Assembly (NCBI RefSeq): GCF_021513175.1
Contig: NZ_CP090953.1
Location: 3,530,501-3,594,500 of the forward strand
Direction of reading: 5' to 3'
DNA: 64,000 bases
Origin: Sphingomonas sp. S2-65
Lineage (GTDB): Bacteria > Pseudomonadota > Alphaproteobacteria > Sphingomonadales > Sphingomonadaceae
Each line of letters opens with the position of its first letter. The stretch's first letter is position 1. This document shows, one piece after another, positions 15,728-24,702 of this stretch. The notes below the pieces were generated by a model. That model worked only from the letters and a program-made list of their open reading frames with translations, did not search any database and had not been told where the DNA came from. Made by a program: the position numbers and the translations under genes.

Positions 15728-17389
15728 ATGCTGACGGCGCTCTCCATCCGCGACGTGGTCCTGATCGAGGCGTTGGACCTCGAATTCGGGACGGGTCTTG
15801 GCGTGCTCACCGGCGAAACCGGCGCGGGCAAGTCGATCCTGCTCGACGCGCTCGGCCTGGCGCTCGGCGCGCGCGGCGATAGCGGGCTCGTTCGCCAGGG
15901 CGCGGCGCAGGCGGTGGTCACCGCCAGCTTCGACACCCCGGCGCAGGATGGCGCCATCGCCAACCTCCTTGCCCAGAACGGCCTGGAGCTCGAACCCGGC
16001 GAACCGCTGCTGATCCGCCGCATCGTCAAGGCCGATGGCGGCAGCCGCGCCTTCGTCAACGATCAGGCCGCATCCGCCGGGCTGCTGCGCGAACTCGCCC
16101 CGCATCTGGTCGAGATCCACGGCCAGCATGACGATCGCGGCCTGCTCAACGCGCGCGGCCACCGCGCGATGCTCGACCTCTTCGCACGACTCGATACCGG
16201 CGCCATCGCAATCGCCCACCGCGCTTGGCGCCAGGCCGAGGACGCGCTCGCGGTTGCCCGGGCCGAACAGGAACTCGCCGAGCGCGACCGCGAATGGCTC
16301 GAACATGCCGTCGCCGAACTGCGCGGCCTCGCACCCGAACCAGGCGAGGAGGAGCGCCTCGCCGACCGTCGCGCCACCATGCAGCGTGGCGAAAAGATCG
16401 CCACCGAACTCCAGTCGATCGCCGAACTGCTCGACGGCTCCGAAGGCGGCCTCAGCCAATTCCGCCAGGCCGCGCGCATCCTCGAACGCATCGCCGAGGG
16501 GCATGACGCCCTGGCCGAGGCGCTCGCCGCGATCGACCGCGCGATCACCGAGGCCGCCCTAGCCCAGGACGCGATCGACCAGGCCGGCGATGCGCTCGCC
16601 TTCGACCCCGCCGCGCTCGAGGCGGACGAGGCGCGGCTGTTCGAACTGCGCGGCCTGGCCCGCAAGCATCGCGTCCACCCCGACGATCTCTCCGCCCTGC
16701 TCGACGATCTCGCCAGCCGCCTGGAGCGCGTCGAGAGCGGCGGCGCCGGCATCGCCAAGCTCGAACGCGCCGTGACGCAGGCGCATACCGCTTATGCCGA
16801 AGCCGCCCGCACTCTGTCGCAGGCGCGGCAACAGGCCGCCGCGCGCCTAGACGCCGCGGTGGAAGCCGAACTCAAGCCGCTGAAGCTCGACGCCGCCCGC
16901 TTCCGCACCGTGGTCGAGCCGCTCGACCAGGCGCAATGGACCGCCACCGGCATGGACCGCGTCGAGTTCGCCGTCTCGACCAACCCCGGCGCGCCGTTCG
17001 CGCCGCTGATCAAGATCGCCTCGGGCGGCGAGCTGTCGCGCTTCATCCTGGCGCTCAAGGTCGCGCTGGCCGAAGAGGGCGGGGCGCGCACGCTGATCTT
17101 CGACGAGATCGACCGCGGCGTCGGCGGTGCGGTCGCCAGCGCGATCGGCGACCGTCTCGCGCGGCTTGCCGGCACCGCCCAGGTCCTGGTCGTCACCCAC
17201 AGCCCGCAGGTCGCGGCGCGCGGCGCCCAGCACCTCCTCATCGCCAAGAGCCATGACGGCATCGTCACCCGCACCGGCGTAACCCCGCTGAGCGACGTGC
17301 AGCGCCGTGAGGAAATCGCCCGCATGCTCTCCGGCGCGGAGATCACCGACGAAGCCCGCGCCCAAGCCCAGCGGCTGCTCGCCGCCTGA
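15728..17389 (+). CDS. recN: DNA repair protein RecN
   Basis: SMC-like ATPase that acts at DNA double-strand breaks and promotes sister-chromatid cohesion during repair. The 553-residue product has the usual length. Walker A GETGAGKSILLDALGLALG is near residue 28, followed by the RecN-specific region with EIHGQHDDRGLLN. A long Glu/Ala-rich coiled coil occupies the middle. The ABC signature SGGELSRFILALKV and Walker B TLIFDEIDRGVGG are near residues 430-460, and VVTHSPQVAARG follows. No LexA box was recognised in the short upstream gap. Confidence 0.96.
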   Translation: MLTALSIRDVVLIEALDLEFGTGLGVLTGETGAGKSILLDALGLALGARGDSGLVRQGAAQAVVTASFDTPAQDGAIANLLAQNGLELEPGEPLLIRRIVKADGGSRAFVNDQAASAGLLRELAPHLVEIHGQHDDRGLLNARGHRAMLDLFARLDTGAIAIAHRAWRQAEDALAVARAEQELAERDREWLEHAVAELRGLAPEPGEEERLADRRATMQRGEKIATELQSIAELLDGSEGGLSQFRQAARILERIAEGHDALAEALAAIDRAITEAALAQDAIDQAGDALAFDPAALEADEARLFELRGLARKHRVHPDDLSALLDDLASRLERVESGGAGIAKLERAVTQAHTAYAEAARTLSQARQQAAARLDAAVEAELKPLKLDAARFRTVVEPLDQAQWTATGMDRVEFAVSTNPGAPFAPLIKIASGGELSRFILALKVALAEEGGARTLIFDEIDRGVGGAVASAIGDRLARLAGTAQVLVVTHSPQVAARGAQHLLIAKSHDGIVTRTGVTPLSDVQRREEIARMLSGAEITDEARAQAQRLLAA

Positions 17390-17453
17390 CGCGCCGCCCC
17401 GAGGCACCGTTCGCGCCCCCGCGCGTTGTTGCACGACAACGCAGGAGTGGGTC

Positions 17454-17735
17454 ATGGAAATCATCAAGCTTCCGGTAGGGCACACCGCCGCCGAGGATAC
17501 CGACTGCATCCGCATCCAGGAGCTGCCCGGCGGCAAGTTCGAACTGAACGGCTCGGTGCTGGCGAGCTGCGGCGACGCCGACGCGTTCGAATCGGTCTCG
17601 ATGGTCGGCAGCGATCCTTATGCTTCTTCGGACGACGCCGAATCGGCCGGGCTCGCCTGGGCCAACGAGCATTGCGTCGAGCGGCTCTACGTCGCCCGCT
17701 CCGACGGCACGAAGCCGCTTCCCGACCCGGTGTGA
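17454..17735 (+). CDS. Conserved hypothetical small acidic protein
   Basis: A 93-residue, acidic, soluble protein. The start at 17454 is chosen because GCAGGAG lies at the right distance upstream (17441-17447); a longer frame reaching back into recN is not supported. The product has no membrane segment or signal and three Cys (DTDCIRIQ, LASCGDA, NEHCVER), and ends in a regular VERLYVARSDGT strand. I recognise it only as a sphingomonad-type conserved hypothetical. It could be co-transcribed with recN, 64 bases upstream. Confidence 0.72.
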   Translation: MEIIKLPVGHTAAEDTDCIRIQELPGGKFELNGSVLASCGDADAFESVSMVGSDPYASSDDAESAGLAWANEHCVERLYVARSDGTKPLPDPV

Positions 17736-17884
17736 GGCAATTGCGGCGGCCAAGATGAACGGTCGCTCCGGAGATGCGACAAACTGCGACATAAAAGCGC
17801 CGGTTGCGGGACATTCCCGACACAGCGACGGTTCATTACCTCCTTCAGGCCGCCCACGCGGCCCGGTTCAAGAAGGAGCGTTTT

Positions 17885-18244
17885 ATGCAGAAGTTCGCAC
17901 TCATGCTCGCAGGCCTCGGCATCGCCGCCGCCACGGTTCCCGCCGCCGCCATCGCGGCGCCCGCACCCGCTTTTGCTCAGGCAGGCTGGCAGAACATCAA
18001 CGCCCGCCAGGCACGACTGGAGACGCGCATCAACCAGGGCATCCGCTCGGGCGCGCTGAACCGCAACGAAGCGACGCGGCTCCGCAACGACTTCCGCGCG
18101 CTGTCGCGCCTCGAGGCGCAGTATCGCCGCTCGCGCCCCGGCCTGACGGTGGCCGAGCGCCGCGATCTCGATCGCCGCTTCGACGCGCTTTCGGCGCGGG
18201 TCCGCGTCGAGAAGAACGACCGCCAGCACAATCGCCGCCACTAA
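17885..18244 (+). CDS. Small exported helical protein, Arg-rich
   Basis: A 119-residue exported protein with signal peptide ending near AAPAPAFAQA. The start at 17885 follows the ribosome-binding site AAGGAG (17873-17878); the longer in-frame opening lacks one. The mature part is helical and strongly basic, with RINQGIRSGALNRNEATRLR, a pattern common in sphingomonad periplasmic proteins that repeat 'G-L-T-x-x-E-A-x-R-L'. It ends in a basic tail (NDRQHNRRH). Probable periplasmic stress or structural protein; function unknown. An intrinsic terminator follows at 18293. Confidence 0.82.
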   Translation: MQKFALMLAGLGIAAATVPAAAIAAPAPAFAQAGWQNINARQARLETRINQGIRSGALNRNEATRLRNDFRALSRLEAQYRRSRPGLTVAERRDLDRRFDALSARVRVEKNDRQHNRRH

Positions 18245-18292
18245 TCAGAGCCGAGCTGCTCCCTCGCGGTTGAGGGACAAGGGCTAGGTTCG

Positions 18293-18329
18293 GCACCCGT
18301 CGGGGCTCGGTGCTCCGGCGGGTGCTTTC
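18293..18329 (+). terminator. Intrinsic terminator after 17885 gene
   Basis: GCACCCGTCGG pairs with CCGGCGGGTGC around an 11-base loop, followed by TTTCGTGT on the plus strand. It also lies just downstream of the convergent minus-strand hydrolase gene and may separate the two. Confidence 0.7.
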
Positions 18330-18344
18330 GTGTCGGAGCGACTA

Positions 18345-19328
18345 TCACCGGATCGGCTTGCCGCTGTCCTTCCACTTGTCGAGGATCTGCGACTCGCCCC
18401 CTGCCGCATACGCGTCGGTAACCGCGCCGCTCTCGGCATAGGCAGGCTGTACCCGCTCCACCGGCGTCGCCACCGGCTTCGCGGCCACCGCCACCGGCAC
18501 CGTGCTCACTGCGGCCACCGGCGCCGGGATAAGCCCGGCCATCGCCGGCACCGCCACCGGCGCATGCGGCGCAGGGTACGGCTCGCCGCCATGATAGGCC
18601 TGGCCGAACGCCGCCGCCGTGCCCCACCAGCCTTTCCAGCGGTGAAAGAAATGCGCTCCGAACACGCCGGTCATCACCAGGCTGCGGTTCCACGACGGCG
18701 TCACGGCATAGGTATGGTAATGCGTCGCCAGCCCGACCGGCGCGAACACGCTGCCCGCCAGCGCCGCCGCGGCGACGCCCTGCGCCCGCATCCAGGCGCT
18801 ACGCGACGGCACTCGGGCCATTGCTCCATCGCAGGCGAAGCTGAACTGGCATCCGCGCCGCTCCGACCCCTGATACACCACGCCGCACACCGTTGCGGGA
18901 AAAGCGGAGTGCCGCACGCGGTTCAGCACCACCTGCGCCACCGCGCGCTGCCCGTCATCGGGCTCGCTCGCCGCTTCGTAATAGATCGCGCTGGTCAGGC
19001 ACTGCAGCGCGCGCACGCGATCCTGCGTCGTGCCGGCGAGCCGAAACGGCTGTGCCGGCCGCACCGATCCGTCGCCCATTATAGCGGCGGAGGCCGCTAC
19101 CGGCAGCGCGGGCAGGGCGATGGTGCCTGTCGTTCCCGCCGCCACTGCGGCATCGTCGTCAACGGCATTGAACAGCGCGGCGCCGGGGAAATGATCCTCG
19201 GCCTCATATCCGCTGGGGTTCGCCTCGGCGGACACCGCCACCGGCTCGGGCGATTGCAGCGCCTGCGCGGAAAAGCCGGCGCCGATCGCCGAGACCATCA
19301 GTCCCGCCGCCAGCCCCCGCATCTGCAT
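18345..19328 (-). CDS. SleB-like cell wall hydrolase
   Basis: Predicted periplasmic peptidoglycan hydrolase of the SleB/Hydrolase_2 family (lytic transglycosylase type). The 327-residue product starts MQMRGLAAGLMVSAIGAG, a signal peptide or anchor. The catalytic domain is recognised by LTSAIYYEAASEPDDGQRAV (active Glu in the YYEAAS motif), VLNRVRH, FPATVCGVVYQG, GCQFSFACDG and GLATHYHTY. A Pro/Ala/Val-rich C-terminal segment follows. Start uncertain: the frame remains open further upstream, but only this start exposes a signal-like N terminus. Confidence 0.88.
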   Translation of the reverse strand: MQMRGLAAGLMVSAIGAGFSAQALQSPEPVAVSAEANPSGYEAEDHFPGAALFNAVDDDAAVAAGTTGTIALPALPVAASAAIMGDGSVRPAQPFRLAGTTQDRVRALQCLTSAIYYEAASEPDDGQRAVAQVVLNRVRHSAFPATVCGVVYQGSERRGCQFSFACDGAMARVPSRSAWMRAQGVAAAALAGSVFAPVGLATHYHTYAVTPSWNRSLVMTGVFGAHFFHRWKGWWGTAAAFGQAYHGGEPYPAPHAPVAVPAMAGLIPAPVAAVSTVPVAVAAKPVATPVERVQPAYAESGAVTDAYAAGGESQILDKWKDSGKPIR

Positions 19329-19483
19329 TCGCGTGAATCGCCGCCAGGCCAAACAACATCTCCAACGCACCGGACAGGTGCGGACGGCAGCCCATATATC
19401 GTGCTTCCAACTGTCCTTCGCCCCCGGATTTCCGCCCGTCCCGGCGCGAAACAGTCTATGGTTAAGATAAGCCTTTGCGGCGC

Positions 19484-21436
19484 TCAGTGCCCTTGATGCT
19501 GCCGCCACCGCGCGCTTCCCCATGCCCGCAGCAACAGGTCGGCGCGCGCGCGGTCGGCGCTCCCCGGCGGCAATGCGGCATAATCCTGGTGCAGGCCGCG
19601 TTCCTCGAACCACACCGTCTGATTTTCCAGGTCGAAGCTGGTGCTCAGCCCGCCCGGCTGGACCATGCCGATCGCCGCCGGGGCATCCAGCGTGCCGATA
19701 TAGCGCAGCACCGGAGCGCGCCGGCGAACGCCCGCGCGGTCACCCGCCAGCACTCGGCGCAGCAGCCCGCGATAGTCGCTCAGCCCCATCGGCGCGGACA
19801 GGTCGACGCCCGGCTCGCTGATCACCAGCGGGATGTGCGTCTGGGTGCGGTTGATGCGGTGGCCGTGACCCAGGAACCCGTCCTCGAACAGCGATTCGCC
19901 ATGGTCGGCGGTCACCACCAGCAAGGTGTCCTGCCACACCCCCAGAGCCTTCAGCCGCGCGATGACGTCGCCGATCCGCGCGTCGGAATAGGCGACTGCG
20001 TTCCAATAGGTCGGCGCCAGTGCCGCGCGGTGCGCCGCGTCGATCTGGTCGCGCGGCAGCGGGTTCGGCTCGATCCGGTCCACCATGCCCGGATGATGAT
20101 ATGGGAAATGCGGCGACTGGAAGTTGAAGTAGAGGAAGGTCGGTTGCTGCCACCCCTTGGCGCCGATCCGTTGATCGAACTGCGCCAGCAGCTTGGCTTC
20201 ATCGACCAGCAGCGATCCTTGCGCGGCGAAGCCGAACGCGCGGTCGGCCTTCAGCGTCTCCGCGTCGGCGAACACATCGCTCGTCGCCCGCATGCCGGTG
20301 ACTTGCGAGATGTCGCCGAAGTCCTCGGGCTGGCCGGAGAATACCCCGATCCGATAGCCGGCAGCCTTCAAGTCTCGGAACAGCGACGGCGCGCCGACGC
20401 GCGGCTCATACTGCCCCGAGAACAGGCTCTTGAGCGATGCGGTGGTGAAACCGACATGGCTATACGCCTCGGGCGCCATGCTGCCCGCCTGCGCCAGCGC
20501 CTCCAGGTTCGGCGCGACCACCTTGCCGTTGACGCGCTTGCCGATCACGTCGCCGCGCGTGCTTTCCAGCACGATCAGCACCAGATGGCGTGGACGCTTG
20601 GGCAGGGGCGGGAGCGCAGGCGCGGAATCCGCCTCCAGCAGGTTCAGGTCGCCGCCGATGCCGTCTTCGTCCACGCCGTTGCCCGGAATATCGAGCGCCA
20701 ACGGATAGCGCGTACCGTCGAACGGCGCCGGATCGCGCAGCGCCGAGAACCAGCTATAGCCGTCACCATCGAAATCGGTCAGCCGGTTGAGCCCCATGCC
20801 GATCGTGCTGGTGGCATTCATCCGTCCTACGGCGTGGCGCACATCGGGCTTCCCGTTCGCCGCGAGCAGCAGCGCCGGCACCAGCACCGCCAGCACCAGC
20901 AGCGTGCGCCATTCCAGCGCGGCTGCGGCGATCCGATCGGTGGCTGGCGTGAAGCGGCGGATCAGCAGCAGGCAGACCAGCCAGGCCAGGATCGCACCGC
21001 CCAGGATCTGCGCGATCAGTGCGCCTTCGCTCAACCCGAACAACGCCGCATCGACCAGGCTGCCGCCGCCCAGATTGGCCAGCAGCTGAAACGACACCGC
21101 GTCGCTGAAGTAACTGAGCAGCTCGAACTTGGCCATGGCGACGGCGATCGCGACCCCGCAGGTGACGAACAGAAAGGTCATCAGCCGCGTCAACCGCCGC
21201 GTGCGACCGTTCATCAGCACGAAGATCAGCAGATAGGCGAGGGCGACGTACAGCGCCTGCGCGGCCAGGGCGCAGGCGAGGAACAACGCGACCTCACCCG
21301 CACCATCCAGCGCACGCGATTGTCCGAACCCCCCGCCGAACAACCCGTATTTCCGCTCGGCGAGCAGCAGCTCGAATCCCAGCGTGACGAACAGCGCAAC
21401 GACGACTGCAAGCCGCTCCACCGCCATCTTGCCCAT
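19484..21436 (-). CDS. Membrane sulfatase / LTA synthase-like phosphatase superfamily protein
   Basis: About 650 residues: an N-terminal membrane part with five or so helices (residues 5-215) and a large periplasmic sulfatase-fold domain. The catalytic Thr lies in LIVLESTRGD (about residue 289), the metal residues in TADHGESLFEDGFLGHGH. Enzymes with this build transfer or remove phosphoglycerol, phosphoethanolamine or sulfate on envelope glycans; the substrate is unknown. Between membrane and catalytic parts is an Asp-rich stretch (TDFDGDGYSWFS, GNGVDEDGIGGDLN) resembling calcium-binding loops. Start 21436 and 21427 are both possible. It lies upstream of the SleB-like gene on the same strand, suggesting a shared envelope role. 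Confidence 0.88.
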   Translation of the reverse strand: MGKMAVERLAVVVALFVTLGFELLLAERKYGLFGGGFGQSRALDGAGEVALFLACALAAQALYVALAYLLIFVLMNGRTRRLTRLMTFLFVTCGVAIAVAMAKFELLSYFSDAVSFQLLANLGGGSLVDAALFGLSEGALIAQILGGAILAWLVCLLLIRRFTPATDRIAAAALEWRTLLVLAVLVPALLLAANGKPDVRHAVGRMNATSTIGMGLNRLTDFDGDGYSWFSALRDPAPFDGTRYPLALDIPGNGVDEDGIGGDLNLLEADSAPALPPLPKRPRHLVLIVLESTRGDVIGKRVNGKVVAPNLEALAQAGSMAPEAYSHVGFTTASLKSLFSGQYEPRVGAPSLFRDLKAAGYRIGVFSGQPEDFGDISQVTGMRATSDVFADAETLKADRAFGFAAQGSLLVDEAKLLAQFDQRIGAKGWQQPTFLYFNFQSPHFPYHHPGMVDRIEPNPLPRDQIDAAHRAALAPTYWNAVAYSDARIGDVIARLKALGVWQDTLLVVTADHGESLFEDGFLGHGHRINRTQTHIPLVISEPGVDLSAPMGLSDYRGLLRRVLAGDRAGVRRRAPVLRYIGTLDAPAAIGMVQPGGLSTSFDLENQTVWFEERGLHQDYAALPPGSADRARADLLLRAWGSARWRQHQGH

Positions 21437-21540
21437 CAGCCCACGAATGGATCCAGCCACGGCAACCGCCCCCCTTGCAGGTGACGCTACCCCAGCACCC
21501 CCTCCGTTTCGGTTAATCGCGCAAACGAACAGGCCCAACC

Positions 21541-21667
21541 AATCCTCCCCTGCAAGGGGAGGGGGACCGCGCCCGCAGGGCGTGGTGGAGGGGTATCCCG
21601 CCATCGATAGGCTGACACCCCTCCGTCAGCGCTGCGCGCTGCCACCTCCCCTTGCAGGGGAGGTTGA
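21541..21667. repeat. Inverted pair of REP-like palindromic units
   Basis: Left unit: TCCTCCCCTGCAAGGGGAGG, GGGACC, the palindrome CGCGCCCGCAGGGCG and GGTGGAGGGGT. The right unit is the reverse complement of the same plan (ACCCCTCCGTCAGC, GCTGCGCGCTGCC, ACCTCCCCTTGCAGGGGAGGT). The pair is the closest relative of the one at 1301-1430. It sits between the divergent sulfatase and methyltransferase genes; the remaining 240 bases up to 21909 show no convincing gene. Confidence 0.88.
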
Positions 21668-21909
21668 AAGAAGGGAGGCGGGCTGCCGGCGTAAGTCGCG
21701 CAACCCAACGTCAGCCTACCGATCCAACCGGGTTCGATCGACCACGACGCAGCTTTCGCAATCGCCCCCGCGCAACGGCGCCCCGTTTCCGCGACTCCAA
21801 TCATCCTGCGCTACATGGTATCATCACCGATCTCCCGTGATGCCAAAGCCGGTTGCCCGAGCCCGTAAGTCGAGCCATGATCCCGCATCATCCGCCAGGA
21901 GAGCCCTTG

Positions 21910-22710
21910 ATGTCCCGCCCGCTACTCGCATTCGCCTGCATCGCAGCCCTGGGAGCCGGGGGAGCCGCGGCGCAGTCCACGCGCCCGTCCGGGGACATTG
22001 CAGCCGCGGTCGCCTCCTCGACGCGGACCCCGGCAAACCGCGAGCGCGACCGGTACCGTCATCCGGTCGAGACGCTGACGTTCTTCGGCGTGAAGCCGAC
22101 ACAGACGGTGGTCGAGTTCCTGCCCGGTGGTGGCTGGTACACCGAGATCCTGGCACCGCTGGTCAAGGGGCGGGGCCACTATGTCGCGCTGGTACCGACA
22201 TCGCAGGCCGATCGGCTTCGCACCGCGCTGGCGGGCAAGGCCGCGCAATATGGCGACACGCCGGTACATACGGTGGACTTCGCCACCGGCGTGTCGACGA
22301 TACCCGCCGGGACGGCGGACGTGGTGCTGACCTTCCGCAACGTCCACAACCTCTTGATGCAGGATGATCCCGCCGTGTCCGGCCGGGTGTTCAAGGCATT
22401 CTACGCCGCACTCAAGCCGGGCGGCGTGCTGGGCGTCGTCGACCACCGGCTGCCTGAGGACATGGACACCGCGCGGGAAAAGACCAGCGGCTATATCAAG
22501 CGCTCTACGGTGGTCCGGCTCGCGCAGGAAGCCGGCTTCCGGCTCGCCGATGAAAGCCGCATCAACGCCAATGCGAAGGACACCCACGATCACCCCAACG
22601 GGGTCTGGACGCTCCCCCCGACCTATCAGCTCAAGGATCAGGATCGGGCGAAATACGCCGCGATCGGCGAGAGCGACCGCTTCACGCTGAAGTTCGTCAA
22701 GCCGCGCTGA
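21910..22710 (+). CDS. Exported class I SAM-dependent methyltransferase-like protein
   Basis: A 266-residue protein that combines a signal peptide (MSRPLLAFACIAALGAGGAAAQ) with a Rossmann methyltransferase fold. Motif I is VVEFLPGGGWYTEILAPLV, and DVVLTFRNVHNLLM and ALKPGGVLGVVDHRLP match motifs IV and VI. The start at 21910 follows GGAGAG. The combination is odd because SAM is not expected in the periplasm; such proteins are widespread in proteobacteria as 'predicted methyltransferases' and may bind another ligand or be retained inside. Substrate unknown. Confidence 0.88.
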   Translation: MSRPLLAFACIAALGAGGAAAQSTRPSGDIAAAVASSTRTPANRERDRYRHPVETLTFFGVKPTQTVVEFLPGGGWYTEILAPLVKGRGHYVALVPTSQADRLRTALAGKAAQYGDTPVHTVDFATGVSTIPAGTADVVLTFRNVHNLLMQDDPAVSGRVFKAFYAALKPGGVLGVVDHRLPEDMDTAREKTSGYIKRSTVVRLAQEAGFRLADESRINANAKDTHDHPNGVWTLPPTYQLKDQDRAKYAAIGESDRFTLKFVKPR

Positions 22711-22732
22711 GGGGCGCGGCGGGGAAGGGCGC

Positions 22733-23872
22733 TCAGCCCTTCTCCGCCGGTCCGCCGCGATAGTCTCGCCGGAAGCAATCGGCGAACGCGGTCAACTGCC
22801 CAGCCTCGATCGCCGCGCGCAGGTCGCTCATCAGCGCCTGGTAGAACCAGAGGTTATGCTCGGTCATCAGCATTGCGCCCAGGATCTCGCCCGCGCGCAC
22901 CAGATGGTGGAGATATGCCCGGCTCCACGTCCCGCACACCGGGCAGCCGCACGCCGGATCGAGCGGACCCTGATCCTCGCCGAACTTGGCGTTGCGGATG
23001 TTGATCGGTCCGCCGCGCGTGAACGCCTGGCCGGTTCGCCCGGACCGCGTCGGCAGCACGCAATCGAACATATCGATGCCGCGCTCGACTGCGCCGACGA
23101 TGTCGTCGGGCTTGCCCACGCCCATCAGGTATCGCGGCTTGGACTCGTCGAGCTGCCCGGGCGCATAGTCGAGCACGCCGAACATCGCCTCCTGGCCCTC
23201 GCCGACCGCCAGGCCGCCCACCGCATATCCGTCGAAGCCGATGTCCTTCAGGGCGTCGGCGCTCGACTTGCGCAGCCCCTCATCCAGTGCACCCTGCTGG
23301 ATTCCGAACAGTGCCGCGCGCTCGGCATGCGCGCCACCCGCGTCGAACCCGGCGCGCGACCGCTTCGCCCAGCGCATCGACCGTTCCATCGCTGCTGCCT
23401 GCACCTCGCGGGTCGACGTCGTGGGGACCAGCTCGTCGAACGCCATGACGATGTCGGAGCCGAGCAGCCGCTGGATCTCCATCGACCGCTCGGGGCTGAG
23501 CATGTGCTTCGACCCGTCGAGATGCGACTTGAACGCGACGCCTTCTTCCGATCGCTTGGTCAATTCTGACAGGCTCATCACCTGATAGCCGCCGGAATCT
23601 GTCAAAATAGGGCGATTCCAGCCCATAAACGCGTGCAAACCGCCCAATCTGTCCATGCGTTCGGCCGTCGGGCGCAGCATCAGGTGATAGGTGTTGCCCA
23701 GGATGATGTCGGCACCCGACGCACGCACGTCCTGCGGCTTCATCGCCTTCACCGTGGCGGCGGTGCCGACCGGCATGAAGGCCGGGGTGCGGATCTCGCC
23801 GCGCTGCATGGAAATCGTGCCGCGGCGCGCTTTTCCGTCGGTTTTGTGGATGGTGAACTGGAAACGAGGCAT
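22733..23872 (-). CDS. tgt: Queuine tRNA-ribosyltransferase
   Basis: Exchanges guanine-34 of tRNA(Asp, Asn, His, Tyr) for preQ1, the base-insertion step of queuosine synthesis. The 379-residue length is normal. The substrate aspartate lies in [13 protein letters not shown] (about residue 90), the nucleophilic Asp in [17 protein letters not shown], and the zinc ligands in [18 protein letters not shown] (about residue 305). The start [19 protein letters not shown] at 23872 matches the family. QueA, which modifies the inserted base next, is encoded 7 kb away on the same strand with unrelated genes between. Confidence 0.97.
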   Translation of the reverse strand: MPRFQFTIHKTDGKARRGTISMQRGEIRTPAFMPVGTAATVKAMKPQDVRASGADIILGNTYHLMLRPTAERMDRLGGLHAFMGWNRPILTDSGGYQVMSLSELTKRSEEGVAFKSHLDGSKHMLSPERSMEIQRLLGSDIVMAFDELVPTTSTREVQAAAMERSMRWAKRSRAGFDAGGAHAERAALFGIQQGALDEGLRKSSADALKDIGFDGYAVGGLAVGEGQEAMFGVLDYAPGQLDESKPRYLMGVGKPDDIVGAVERGIDMFDCVLPTRSGRTGQAFTRGGPINIRNAKFGEDQGPLDPACGCPVCGTWSRAYLHHLVRAGEILGAMLMTEHNLWFYQALMSDLRAAIEAGQLTAFADCFRRDYRGGPAEKG

Positions 23873-23915
23873 GCGCGTTGCCCTAGCGCCGCTAAGGCAT
23901 CCAAGTCGAGGGAAC

Positions 23916-24530
23916 ATGGTCAGCGAAGCCGATCAAAAACTGCGCGAAATGGCCGCGCACCGCGGTCTCAAGCTGGTCCGCTCCAGGCGACGCAAGGAAG
24001 GCGGGGATTACGGCCTGTTCGGCCTGCAGGACGCCGAAGGTAAGCCCGTCCTCGGCATAAAAGGCAAAGTGTTATCAGCTACTTACGAAGAGGTTGAGGG
24101 CTATCTCCGCGGCCAGCTCCACGCCGACTGGACCCGCTCCGCCGGCCCGCGAAAGAAGACGCTCCAGCGTCAACAAGAGCGTCAGCCACCGCCAAAGCCG
24201 CGCTACAAGCCCGACGTCGCCAATCTCCTCAAGCGCCTCCCCGCCGCCAAGTCGGCCGAGGTCTTCACCGATCTCCTCACCCGCCCCACCTTCCGCATCG
24301 AGCGCATCGTCTCCAACGGCCAGTCCACCCCCAACGACCAGCCGATGATCCAGGATCGCGACGAATGGGTCCTCCTCCTGGAAGGCGCCGCCGGCATCCG
24401 CATCGAAGATTCCGAAATCGTCAGCCTGAGCCCCGGCGATCATCTCCTGATCGCAAAGAACCAACCCCATTGGGTAGCGTGGACCGCAACCGACCGCCCA
24501 ACCGTTTGGCTCGCGATCCACTTCGACTAA
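23916..24530 (+). CDS. Two-part protein: small N-terminal domain fused to cupin
   Basis: A 204-residue protein. Residues 1-70 ([19 protein letters not shown], then [11 protein letters not shown] and a [10 protein letters not shown] helix) form a small domain that I have seen as a separate protein in sphingomonads. A basic Pro-rich linker ([12 protein letters not shown]) follows, and residues about 100-204 are a cupin beta barrel with [47 protein letters not shown] and TVWLAIHFD. Such cupins are often sugar or phosphate-binding. Start 23916 follows GAGGGA. The fusion could be genuine or lineage-specific; function unknown. Confidence 0.8.
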   Translation: MVSEADQKLREMAAHRGLKLVRSRRRKEGGDYGLFGLQDAEGKPVLGIKGKVLSATYEEVEGYLRGQLHADWTRSAGPRKKTLQRQQERQPPPKPRYKPDVANLLKRLPAAKSAEVFTDLLTRPTFRIERIVSNGQSTPNDQPMIQDRDEWVLLLEGAAGIRIEDSEIVSLSPGDHLLIAKNQPHWVAWTATDRPTVWLAIHFD

Positions 24531-24541
24531 GGAGAGCAATC

Positions 24542-24697
24542 ATGGCCACCAATCCCGGCGACGACGCCGCACCCGGCACCCCCGGCACCGGCGAGAATCT
24601 CTGCCCCCGCTGCAACGGCTCCGGCGAGCTGGACGGCGAGACGTGCCCCAATTGCAATGGCAGCGGCAAGGTGATCGAGGGCATCGGCGGCGCCTGA
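24542..24697 (+). CDS. DnaJ-type zinc finger microprotein
   Basis: A 51-residue protein with two copies of the DnaJ cysteine-rich repeat, CPRCNGSG and CPNCNGSG, enough for one four-Cys zinc centre. The start at 24542 is 12 bases after the cupin stop and follows GGAGAG, so the two genes are probably co-expressed. DnaJ itself has four such repeats and a J domain; neither is present here. Related tiny proteins may bind proteins or RNA; role unknown. Confidence 0.85.
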   Translation: MATNPGDDAAPGTPGTGENLCPRCNGSGELDGETCPNCNGSGKVIEGIGGA

Positions 24698-24702
24698 CCC
24701 GC

